A stretch of DNA of 64,000 bases from Norana najaformis (lineage: Eukaryota > Annelida > Clitellata > Crassiclitellata > Hormogastridae), in contig OZ029916.1 in assembly GCA_964023275.1 (NCBI GenBank), positions 44,678,080-44,742,079 of the forward strand. The letters are read 5' to 3'. The number at the start of each line of letters is the position of its first letter. Within the stretch, counting starts at the first letter, position 1. Under the pieces are notes generated by a model. The model did no database searches, was not told the DNA's origin, and was given only the letters and a program-made list of their open reading frames with translations. Below are positions 11,222 to 24,200 of the stretch, one piece after another. A program made the translations under genes and the position numbers.

Positions 11222-11624
11222 CTATAGTGACTACTAGAGACGCCGTGGATCCTTTCTGAACATTGGGGAGACACATCCCTCAGAACATCAATATCGCCTT
11301 TGAAAAATGCTTGGGTGACAACTGTATGTTGATTTTGACAGCCGAATTAGCTCACCGACTGGTATTCTCTCGCAGATGGTAGAAGGTGCATGGTCCGAAT
11401 ATTTCCCTTAAGGACACCAAGTCTGTGCAGGAGAGGCATTCCGCGGCTGATCGACTGACAGCCGGGACTTGACAATCGCAGACAGCATATAAGGCTTGGA
11501 CTTAGCACAAATTGGCTTTTGGAAACGCAAATAAAAACCATAGAAAAGCGCATGGAGTCCTAATGTAACTTTACAGTAAGATTGTTTCAGATGTAGTTCG
11601 TTGTACTGTACTATGTTATGCTGC

Positions 11625-11725
11625 AGTTCACTGTGCCTGTGAATAACCTGGTTCCCGCGACTTAGCTTTCGTTGGCGCTGTAGAAATCTCGAGATTACGA
11701 TACGATACGATTGTATTGTACTTTT
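11625..11725 (+). mobile_element. LINE family A 3' tail
   Basis: Carries GCGACTTAGCTTTCGTTGG, CGCTGTAGAAATCTCGAG and a tail of GATTACG/ATACG repeats. Confidence 0.7.
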
Positions 11726-12628
11726 ATGCTCGAATAATTATTATTGGGGCATTTGGAATCTTATCTATTCTTGTGGCGAATGTTTAGTGGCTGTTTGAAC
11801 AACGACGAAATTTTTTTGACCTTTTAGTGTTAAATTCCTTTCCCGCCTTGATGCCATGGTAATTTATTCCTGCTTAAGTAGGTCTAATTATTTAATTAGT
11901 ATTCAAGAAGAGGCGGCATAACAATTAAGTGTAAGCACCTCATTTCATTGTTCTTCACTCGGCCTTAACACGACCAGATTGATCTTTGGGACGAATTGCA
12001 GATTAAAACCGCATACCTGTGGCAGGTGGATTTCACCGTCCATCATAAGAGATGTGGGTACATTTGGGTCTGTGTTGTTGATGGCATGTCGACTGTAGCT
12101 CAACATGTATGCTGAAGCAACCTGTTCTACTAGGAGGAAACTGTGATCAGTGCGTGGCTGATCAGACTGTTGCGAAGTACGGTGGAAGTTTTAGGAGAAA
12201 CCTTGTGCAAGGTATAAGAGCGACGTTTTCTGCATTGTTGTCGGAATAGCAGAGTTCCACAGGTGTACGGCTTGAGTTTCTTAGGAAGTGTAATATAGTC
12301 GCAAGTTGCGAAAAACACTCGTGATTGACTTTGAGATAGTTTCAAGTCGTTTCTTTAGATGTTATTGGACTCGCATCTTGAAGTTCTTAACGAAGTCTAA
12401 ATAGGTTTTCATAATCGTGATTTACGATAGAATATTGCAGTACAGGTTAAATGAAATCTTATTCTTTCGGTTAAGGATATCACGACGGTTTAAATTCTCA
12501 GTTAATTTTAAACTTTGAGTTTTAAAGAAGTCCTTACTGACAGGAAAACGGTTACGTGGTCTTTTTCTCAATAATCCCATTTAATCGAATAACCTCTTTA
12601 ATTTGGGAACTTGAGGAATTGAAGAAAA

Positions 12629-12760
12629 ATGGCGATTATAAAAATATCTTCAGCTTGCAGACGATTCGTGCAAGGCCTGAGAAAAATATCTAATAGTCTG
12701 GTCCTGGTGTTGGCTCCTGTTGTCTTGTTACCTTTGATCTTGGCAACCAACCGCACATCG
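12629..12760 (+). CDS. SLC13A2/3/5-like: SLC13 gene B, exon 1 with start codon
   Basis: ATG at 12629 with a favourable context. The exon encodes a basic cytoplasmic N-terminus and the first hydrophobic helix (LVLVLAPVVLLPLILA). The donor is GTAAGA. Confidence 0.88.
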
Positions 12761-13487
12761 GTAAGAAAATTTCATGCTGACAACTTATTAATTAACAGAA
12801 TAAATAATTACAGTAACGACGTTTCAATGCCGTATAATTAACTGGTTAAATAAATGGCAATTGAATAACGGTTTTTCAGCGAATATTATTAATTTTGGAC
12901 ATTATTAATGATACTAGCAAGAACATAAAAGAAGAATAACATAAATAATGAATAAATGAAATAACCTACATAAATAAATACATTCAGTTAACAATTAAAA
13001 AATAAACATATTCAGATAAAAATCAATCAATAAGTTAAATGAGTGAATAAAGAAGTATATTTGCTGCAGGAGTTGGAGTGTGCTTATGTCGTTCTTCTGA
13101 TGGCCATCTATTGGATGTCGAGTGCACTTCCGATCGCAGTTACGGCTCTACTTCCGGTCATTCTGTTTCCGCTCATGGGACTCATGAGCGTCAAGGCCGT
13201 CGCCAGAAACTATATGACGGTAACGATATAACGGTGAACTCAGATTACATGACGGTAACGATATTAGATCGAACGTGGAACACGTATGAAATGGCGGTAA
13301 CGATATTAAATCGAACACTGAGCACAAATTGCGTTATGTGTTTATTTGTTTATAAGAAATTTGTTTCTGGCGACTTCTTACGAATAAAACTTAGTAATTC
13401 CCGCCAGGGCTGAAGTTTGTTCGACATTCATTAAGAACATAGCGTATATAGTGAACGCAATTGTTATTATTATTATTATTATTACTT

Positions 13488-13547
<60 letters not shown>

Positions 13548-16500
13548 GTGCTACTGCTACTACTACTACTACTACTCTACTACTACTACTGCTACTACTA
13601 CTGCTACTACTACTGCTACTACTACTACTGAGACGCAAGTTACAACACCTCTGAGTAGATATCTTGAAGCAGCGCTATATAAATGCTCTAAATGATTTAC
13701 AGTGGCCTAGTGGTAACACTTCTGCATTTCATGGACGCATTTGAGTTTCGAAACCTTTGGCGTATTATAAAAACTGTGATCCGTTGTCGAGCAATTTGTA
13801 CATAGCTACTGTACACAAATCTATGTTTGGGTTAAACACCGAGTTCCTTTGGCTCCAGGACACGAGTTTTGTGTTGCTTGGTGGACTGATGATGGCGCTG
13901 GCAGTTGAGAAATCAAACTTCCACAAACGACTCGCATTAAGGGTTCTACTGCTAACGGGAACGAAGCCTATCGGGTAACTATCTGACTATCTGTCTATAT
14001 CTGACCATCTGTCTATATCTGACTATCTGTCTATATCTGACTATCTGTCTATATCTGACCATCTGTCTATATCTGACTATCTGTCTATATCTGACTATCT
14101 GTCTATATCTGACCATCTGTCTATATCTGACTATCTGTCTATATCTGACCATCTGTCTATATCTGACCATCTGTCTATATCTGACTATCTGTCTATATCT
14201 GACTATCTGTCTATATCTGACCATCTGTCTATATCTGACTATCTGTCTATATCTGACCATCTGTCTATCAGAGTATCCGAGTATCTGACAAATTGACAAT
14301 CTGACTATCTGATCATCTTATCTATCTGATTAATTATCTGACTATCTGATTGTCTGTCAATAGGCTTCACTTATTTATTTCGTGTTATTTAGATGTCCGT
14401 CTGACCATCGGCTTATTGCATTTATCGTAAGTGTTCCTTTAGTGTCCTTATCCGGTAACCTTTCGCCATAGTTTTTGGTTCTTTTCTTGTACTGTTTTCT
14501 GTTTTAGTGTTCGATAGTATTGTTTTATTGTTCTATTATAGTATTCGTTAGTATTCTTTCAAAGTTTTTTCAAAGTGTTCCTTAGTATTGTTTGAATTAT
14601 TTTTTTAGGTTTCTGTATTCATCACTGCTTATATAGTATTCTTTTAGTGTTTTGTCATAGGTTTTCATTAGTGTTCTTTCAGTATTTTATCATAAGTATT
14701 CGTTAGCATTCTTTCAGTGTTTTGATACCTCTCCCGCAAAAAGTCTTGGTCATATAGGATTCTGATTCTTTTCCAGTATCCTGCTAGGAGTGATGTTGCC
14801 CACTTGGTTCCTTTCCATGTGGATCAGCAATACAGCCACTACCTCCATGATGCTCCCAATCGCAGGAGCCGTCGTCGAACAACTTGGTGAAGGACTTCGA
14901 CAAGAGAAAACACTTCTCACTGCTTCAAGTGCAGGTCAGAAAAAGTTCTTTGACATAATCGTAATCATAACCGTTTAAAAGTAAAGTATCCCATATCCCA
15001 CAAGTGAGATACTCATTTCCTTTTTTTTGGCTCTTGATACGGGGACAGTGCATCGCAGGACTTGCCGTTTACTTCCCAGCTTACGCCGGTACCAAATTAT
15101 ACTCCTTGGCGACAGAGGCATGGCGTACGCAAACAACTTGCCCAGGCTCGTTTCACGGAGTCAAACCCGCAACCGCATGATCATTGACCAAACACGTTAC
15201 CGATACTCCACTGTGCCGCAATCATAATCTTCGATTTCTCCAGCCCACGAAAAGGCTATGTTGCGTGAACCTGCTTATTCACAGGCGCTCATTCAAAAAC
15301 ATCTTGCTGAGGCAGGTATGGTCAGGTTCGACTCCAAGATCAGATCCAGAGATCAGAGGCAGATAGTTACTGTGGGTGATGCATATTCAACTGAATCAGG
15401 GTGCGTTTTGTAAGTAAACCGGTGGAACTTTCTCCACCCAGACACTGGTTTAGGCTATGCCCGTTGAAGATACATTTCCTCCAATCATTTTACTTAGTAC
15501 ACTGCTCAGTAAAGCACTTTAAGTCTCAATTTTTGTGGTATACAAATCACTTTTGATATCGGTTTTGTCATATGGGAAGCAATGTTAAATCACCTTTTGT
15601 TATATACGAACTATACTATTCTTAAAGGGTACAGCATAGCTTCATCTCTTGTCACGCAAGGAACACGTTTATATCTTTTCCTATCAAACACATACCAACG
15701 ATTTTTAAATATCATTTTATCATATTCGACGCGTTTAAAATCTCTTTTTGACAAAACTACCCGTATCATTTACACATAGATAATCCGACATTCACGAATG
15801 ACACCGGAAGTGATAAGGAATTGGACGGCAGAGGGCAGTGCGAGGCACAGGACGACGAAAGTGACCGTAACCACACTACTGAGTATGAAAAGGAGACTTG
15901 TATTGACGAAGAGAAGTAAGTTCTTAACAATCCATACCCTAAGAATCTTAGTAAGGTGCCTGAAGTGCTTAAGGTGACATGTGACAAGGCGAGTATGGCT
16001 AGTTTAGGTAAGGTTAGGTAGGTGGTAAGGTATGGTAAGCTAAAGTAAACTGAAGTAAGCTAAAGTAGGGAAGTAGGGTATGGCATGTCAGGTAAGGGAA
16101 GGCAAGACAAGGTATGGTAAAGTAAGGTGAGATAATTTGAATCAAAGTAAAGTGAGGTCTGGTTAGGTCATGTGAAATAAGATTAGGTTAGCTTTGAGTG
16201 AAAGGCCGATGTAGAAGTTGCGCTTATGTGTAGTTTTACAAAGTTTCTGTGCAAATTATTATCATTACATTACATTACAGTAATGCCAAGTGTCTTGTAG
16301 AGGATGCGCAGTGAAAGAGAAAGAAACGCCGGAGAAGTCTGCTGACTCATCCGCTGCTCTCAGCCCATCTCAAGCGATCGCTAAAGAACCAGAACTAAAT
16401 GACCATGGTAAGATGGAACGTGCGGAAGGGTCAGAGGTCAGGTCGGATGCTGCTGCTGCTGCTGCGGACGAAGAAATCAAAGGGGTGATGGAAAACTTTG

Positions 16501-18227
16501 AGAAGATGCTTAGCCTGGCTGTAGCTTATTCAGCGACAGTCGGTGGAACTGCGACGCTCACTGGAACGCCACCGAACCTCGTCTTTGCCAAGCTGGCCAA
16601 CAAGTAAGCCAGTAACTCAAGTAAGCCAGTAACTCAAGTAAGCCAGTAACTCAAGCAAGCCAGTAACTCAAGCAAGCCAGTAACTCAAGTAAGCCAGTAA
16701 CTCAAGCAAGCCAGTAACTCAAGTAAGCCAGTAACTTCAAGGCGATAAAGTTAATCAGCGAATATACAAACAAAGTTTAATTAATTTCTTTAAGATAATC
16801 AGAATGAAAATCCGGAGTGTCTCATCGCTATAGTCAAACTCAAACTATATATCACTGTAGGAGTACATATACCCCGGCCCTCTAACGAACAAACTAAGAA
16901 GTCCATTACTGCTACTGCCATGTGTTGAATAACAGAGCAGTGATAGTCGTTATAATGTTTGACACAAGGGTGGGGAGAAAGAAGGGTAATCGTAATCGTA
17001 AGCTGTAGATTTCTACAGCGCCCTACGAAAGCTAAGTCGCGGGAACCAGCTTATTAACAGGCGCTCAGTCAAAATAAAATCGATAGGAAGGAAGGGTACG
17101 GTTCTAGGTCAAGATGCGAGTCAGACAGGCAGACAGTCAGACGGCTATGGTGGGTGGTGTTTGGAATTGAACCGGAAAGTGAGATAAGAGGAAGAGGAAG
17201 AATCAGGATAGGATTTGTGGAAGAGGAGTGTTTTCAGTTTTGAATGAAAGACCTGCGCAGAAATTGCAAGAGGTGAATTGTTGGTGAGTTCGTATAATAA
17301 CTGAGTAAAAATCTTCTCTTCAAAGACATCTGTAGAACGCTGTTGTGGTGAGGGAGCAATGCAGTCGGTAAAATAGTTATCAGTTGCGTTCAGTTGATCA
17401 TTATCGTCAGAAATTACGAAAGTAAGGATAAGGCAACGTTAACGGCCTTGGAAAGACATCGTTAAACTGCTAGACCTACTATACAAGATTAAAAGCAGCT
17501 TTTCTAAAGTACCTTTAAAATGGCTGCAGGATAGTCGTTGGTTTCGTTCAGTTCCTCGCTTTCGTGGGAAACTGGGAAAGTGTAGATAAGTCAGAATCCT
17601 TCCAGAGTTAATGCCTTTGTCTGTGTATTGTTTTGGTGAACTGAATGTTAGAACTAGAACTTCTGGTTCTGTTTTGTAGTTTCTATGAAGAACACGGTCG
17701 CTCTGCTCCGATTTCTTTCTCTTCGTGGGCTCTCTTTGGCTTCCCCCACGCCATCATCTGTCTCGCCATCACCCTTGCCTGGCTACAGTTCTTCTATCTA
17801 GGATGGAAGTAAGGTCTCATCTAGCTATCCTTCTAATCCTTCCAGCTGTTGATCCATCCGCTCGTTCATCCGTTTTTCTGTCCGTCCGTCCGTCCGTCCG
17901 TCCGTCCGTCCGTCCGTCCGTCCGTCCGTCCGTCCGTCCGTCCGTCCGTCCGTCCGTCCGTCCGTCGATCCATCCATCAGTGCGTTTTAAACTTTTGATA
18001 TAATAGCATTGATAAGAGGATTTATTTAGCGCCGTCGCACGGCCGAGGCAGAAAAAGGGCACTGTACATGAGTTCAAAAATCAACGACAATCATAAGATA
18101 TCTTAAAAAGATAGGTATTGAAGAAAACCATTTGGATTAAATGCGTGAATAAATTAATTGATTAAACAATTTGCCGCTGACTTCTACTATTTATACTACA
18201 GTAGTAGTAGTAGTGGTGGTAGTAGTG

Positions 18228-18258
<31 letters not shown>

Positions 18259-21200
18259 CAGTAGCAGCATGAGTAGTAATAGTAATAATTGTAGGTAGTA
18301 GTAGTATTTGAAAGTTTTCCATATCTCTCTTTTCACGTCCAATACATCATGTGATAGATGTTATTCTATATTTAGATCGTGTTGTTTCTGTTGCTTTCGG
18401 CAACACGGAGACAACAGTGGCAACAGAGTGGCAAACGCCATCCGAACACAATACAACGCCCTCGGCCCAATGACGTAATTATCCTCCTCAGTCTTGTCGA
18501 TTCAGTTTATATAGCCCCCACTGTAGGATAAAATGGTACTGGCTTCCCGTTCTTTCTCGGTCGCAACTCTAAGGCTCTGCAATTCTCTGATGGTTTCTGT
18601 CCGCTTTGAAGTAGGACGGCCTCGATGTTGACGGTAGTTTTGCGATGTTGTTCAGGCCAGGGATGAAGTACCCCATCATTTTCGGATTGTGTAACCACCG
18701 TAGCTTTTCACGATCTCAGAGGATTCATGGATCGCTCTTTTCAAAAGTGGTTTTGCTAAGAAGTGAACTTCGATCGATTGTTTGGGCTGTTTGATGACTG
18801 CGGATGGGGAGTTTTCGCATTAGATTAGTTTAGCATAAATTAATTTAGACACTTATGTATGCATGTGTGTATGTATGTGTGTATGTATGTATTTATGTAT
18901 GCATGTATGTATGTATGCATGTATGTATGTGTGTATGTATGTATTTATGTATGCATGTATGTATGTATGCATGTATGTATGTATGCATGTATGTATGCAT
19001 GTATGTATGCATGTATGTATGCATGTATGTATGCATGTATGTATGCATGTATGTATGCATGTATGTATGTTTGTATGAATAGATACATTTAAATATGTGT
19101 GCATATGTCAGTATGCATGTACGAGCGTATGTGCATGTATGTATTTATGTATGTGTCTATGTATGTATGTATGCATGTATGCATCAAGCACTTTTATAGC
19201 ATGTTTAAGTACATCTGAGAAGTGCTATTCTAAGCAAGTTCATTTTAAGACAGTTTAAAAATGTATGGCGAAAAGAACATGTTAAGTGGAAGGTCCAACC
19301 CTGGAGATGGCTGAATTGGTTGGAGTTGATGTGCAGAAGCGGGGAACCATGTCTCCACGGGCATTAGAGCGCAGTTATCTCTCAATCACTTATATATATG
19401 TGCATGACAGTCAATCAATCAGTCAGTCAGTCAGTCATTCGCCCATTTTTCTATCTGTTACTCAATCAGTCAGTAATTACTCTCTTGTCATACAATCAGT
19501 TTGTTACTCTTTTTGCAGGTTTTATTTTGAAAAACGTTTTTGTTAGTTTTGCTCCTTATTGTCGAATGTTACCCGATTAATATTTTTAAAGATTTTTTCC
19601 GAACTGTGAAGTTTAAATTAACTGTTTCGTTTTTATTTAGTTTTGCCGAGAGTTCTACTCTGGTCTTCTTCGTTCTGCTGATAATTCTATGGTTCACACG
19701 TGATCCAGGAGCGTTTTCCGGCTACAGCCAGTTCTTCAAGAAAGGGTGAGGAAAAGACGTTCATGCATATACGCTGACGTCAGGTCACTGACCACGTTTG
19801 TAGATGAACAAGCAGTTGGAACGGCCATAGTTAAGTCGTCATGGTCCAGTGGCCTTCATGGTTCAGTAGTCATGGTTCAACAGACACGACTCAGTGGCTA
19901 TGGGCCACAATGGCTTTGGTCCAGTGGTCGTGGTCATGTGGCCATCGTGGCTATAATGATTCAGTGACATGGTCCTGTAGCCATCATGGATGAGTGACCA
20001 TCATGGTCCAGTGACTCGGTCAAGTAGCCATCCACGTTAAGCCTTTGATGCAAAAAATACTGACGATATTTATCGATATTTTGCCTCTGTTACAATTTGC
20101 CTCAATGTTACACTCAGGGTTCCGGTCCAATCCCCAAGAAACTAACTCAACCGAGTCATATCCCGTGCAGTTAGCCTACCTAGGGTATGTTTACGTTGCG
20201 CATTTTTAGGATTGTTTTATTGGTACGTAACAAAGGGTTTTCACACCTTAAAAGCGCGCTACGGAAGTTTTGTTACTTTGATTTTTCAAGCTTCACTTCA
20301 CTTCACTACGTTATGGATGTTTCTTTTAGGACAATGTGCTAAAGTTTTTCGGTTTTTGCAGGTACGTTACAGATGCCGTACCTGCGATTTTCGTATCCAT
20401 CTTGCTGTTTGCATTTCCATCAGAAAAGCCGAAGGTATTCTGCTTTCGAGAAAATGAAGGTAATCAGTGACATTGTGTATGAATTTATATACTTATGAAA
20501 TACTTCAATCGTTCGTTCATTCAAACTCTCACCCGTTAAATTTTTGGATAATTAGCCATAGACACCTTTGTATTTAGCCTATGCATAAATGTTTTATTTA
20601 CTTATTTTATGCATTGGTATGTATGTATGTATGTTTTATATGTGTATGTATGTGTATGTACGTATGTATGTTTTATATGTGTATGTATGTGTATATACGT
20701 ATGTATGTGTATGCATATGTATGTGTGTATGTATGTATGTACGTGTATGCATATGTATGTGTGTATGTATGTGTATATGTATGTATGTATGCGTGTATGT
20801 ATGTCTGTGGGTGGTTATTTATTCTAGTTTATTTATATGCTTATTTCATTATTCATTCGTTCTTTCTTTCGTTTATGTGAAGATGCCGTGAAACGGAAAT
20901 CGACGGAGGTGCCCTTGTTATCCGACTGGGAATCGGTCTGCAGTAAGATCGCATGGGGTCCACTCATCATCATGGGAGGCGGAATAGCAATGGCTGAGGC
21001 CTGCCAGGTTAACCACCTGTCAATCATATCATCTGCCAGTCATCATGACCTGTCAATCATATCATCTGTTAGTCATCATGACCTGTCAATCATATCATCT
21101 GTCAGTCACATTCATCACGCACCGTCACTGGAGCTTGTGTAGCGCATTTTCCGTTTAGCGATCCCATACGAATGTCTTGTCTTCAACCGTCCATGAGCCG

Positions 21201-24200
21201 ATGAATACTATTGAATATCTTTATGGCGCATTGGACCATCCTTCTTTAACAGGCATCTATTGCAAATACAAGTCGTTCCACCAATAACGTAGCAGGCAAC
21301 ATTTTCAACAGACCATTGAGCAGGGCATTCGTCTGGCCTAACTGGGGACGAACTGGAATAAACAAGCAATCCTCGACTACAGGAACTATAGAGGAACTAT
21401 AGAGGAACTATAGAGGAACTATAGAGGAACTATAGAGGAACTATAGAGGAACTATAGAGGAACTATAGAGGAACTATAGAGGAACTATAGAGGAACTATA
21501 GAGGAACTATAGAGGAACTATAGAGGAACTATAGAGGAACTATAGAGGAACTATATAATAACTATAGAGGAACTATAGAGGAACTATAGAGGAACTATAG
21601 AGGAACTATAGAGGAACTATAGAGGAACTATAGAGGAACTATAGAGGAACTATAGAGGAACTATAGAGGAACTATAGAGGAACTATAGAGGAACTATAGA
21701 GGAACTATAGAAGATAAAATAGGACAGGATAGGATTGGATAGTAGAGGATAGTATAGAATTGCAGAAGATAGAATAAGATGGACTAATGGAATATGATAG
21801 GATTGTATATAATAGGATATTATAGGAGATAATAGGATAGGATAGAATTGGATATGGCTGCCATGCTACCAGTTCACCAACTTTGCTCCATTTGCAATTT
21901 CTGTCTGGGCTTTTCACTCGAAACGGAAAACACTTCTGTTCAAAGCATCCTATCCTGAGGCTCGTCTTCTCCGTATCTTTTACGCCCCTCCAATTCATAC
22001 AACATTCATCGCAGTTTGTCTACCTGCCCTGCTTTTGGATATGGACTGAGAACCGAACCGAACATTACATTTTGTTTTGACTGAGCGCCTGTGCTTAGGG
22101 TGGTTCCAAAGACAGCCTTCCTCGATGCTTAAGAAATCCGGCGATTACGATTACGATTACGAAACACCAATGACCAGGGATCCAGCTCCCCACTCCTGAT
22201 ACCGAAGCATTTACATGTAATCGGATATTTATATGACACCACTTAGATTGCAGCCTCCTCATCGACCAATTTATATAGCGCCTGAACAGTGTTCTGTAAC
22301 AAACATACACACACATACATACATACATACAAATATGCATATATACATACACATATACATACATACCTACATACATACATACATCATACGTACATACATA
22401 CATGCATACATACATACATACATACATACAGACAGACAGACAGACATATATACATACATACATACACATATGCATACATACATATGTACATACATACATA
22501 CACACATACATATATACATACATACAAATATGCATACATACATACACATATACATACATACCTACATACCTACATACATACATCATACGTACATACATAC
22601 ATACATGCATACATACATACATACATGCATACATACATACATACATACATACACAGACATACAGACATACATATATACATACATACATACATACACATAT
22701 GAATACATACATGCATACATACATGCATACATACATACAGACAGACTTACAGACATACAGACATACATACAGGCAGAGTTCTGAGACTAGTCGTTCTGCT
22801 GTGTTGCAGAGCAGTGGTCTGTCCAAGATGGTAGGTGATCAGCTCATGGCTCTGCGAGTTCTGTCTCCTTGGCTCATGGTCCTCTTGATAGTTGCCGTCG
22901 TCGCCATGTTGACGGAAGTGACGTCAAACACGGCTGTTATTACGCTTGTTACTCCTATGCTCTTCACGATGGTAAGGGAACCAGTCGATGTCTGCCATCT
23001 TGGTTTCTGCGTTGAACCAGTCGATGGCAGCCATATTGTATTGTATATAGGTAGATGTCAAGGTAGTCGTTGATGTAATCTCTCTGAATTACAACTCATT
23101 ACAATTAATACATTAAATCGAATTACACTGAGTCACAATGAATTACATCATATTTTAATTACATTGAATTACTTGGAATAAATTACATTGAATCACATTG
23201 AATTACATCGAAACTTTACATTGAATTACTTTGAATTACTTCGATGCGTTATACTAAATTACATTGTATTATCTCGATAAATTAAATTCAATTACACTGA
23301 TTTACGTTACGCTTTATTACGTTGCAGTACGTCGCATTACCATCCATTACACTGTCATGTAAAAGCAATGTTACGCCCATTATGTTTTGGTGTTGTTATT
23401 TTCCTAGTCGCGTAACCTGCGTTTGAACCCGCTGTACCTGAGTCTTCCAGCGACCATGGCTTCCTCCTACGCCTTCATGCTCCCCGTGGCCACTCCTGTC
23501 AACGCTCTTGTCTTCGCCCATGGACGCGTCACTGTACTCGATATGGTAAGTCACCGTAGTCGATATGGTAAGTCACTGTACTTGACACGGTAAGTCACCG
23601 TAATCGATATGGTAAGTCACTGTACTCGATATGGTAAGTCACCGTAATCGATATGGTAAGTCACTGTACTCGATATGGTAAATCACCGTAATCGATATGG
23701 TAAGTCACTGTACTCGATATGGTAAGTCACCGTAATCGATATGGTAAGTCACTGTGCTCGATATGGTAAATCACCGTACTTGATACGGTGAGTCACTGCA
23801 TTCGTTATGGTAAATCACCGTACTTGATACGGTGAGTCACTGCATTCGTTATGGCAAGTCACTGTACGCGATATAGCAAATCACGAACTTGGTATAGTAA
23901 GTCACCGCATTTGATATGGTAAGTCACCGCACTCAATATGTTAAGTTACGTACTATGATTCGTCAAAATTGATATGGTAAGTCTTCGAACTCCACGTGGT
24001 CAGTCACCGTACTTGATAGAGTAAGTCACTTTACTCGATAGCGTAACTCACCGTACTTGATACGGTAAGTTACTGTACTCGATATTGTAAGTCATCATAC
24101 TTGATAGTATAAAAACAGTATAAGTAAGACGAAGAAGAGGACGAGGTAAGTCATGGTAAATCATTATGGGAAGTCAGCTTATTCAATATGGCGGGTAAGC

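Larger units (their letters stand above)
10112..12628. other. Spacer between SLC13 genes A and B
   Basis: Contains the gene A 3' UTR, SINE relics, two microsatellites and one LINE tail. The last 600 bases before 12629 are AT-rich with no recognisable repeat and should include the gene B promoter; no clear TATA box or initiator could be assigned. Confidence 0.6.

Noticed and set aside
13979..14299. 106-codon minus-strand frame of RYRQMV repeats
   Set aside because: Translation of the 18-bp minisatellite in gene B intron 3.
22095..22826. Open frames of MYVCMYVC or HTYIHTYI repeats over several hundred bases on both strands
   Set aside because: Translation of (TACA)n. The same explains the frames at 18853-19104 and 20581-20891.
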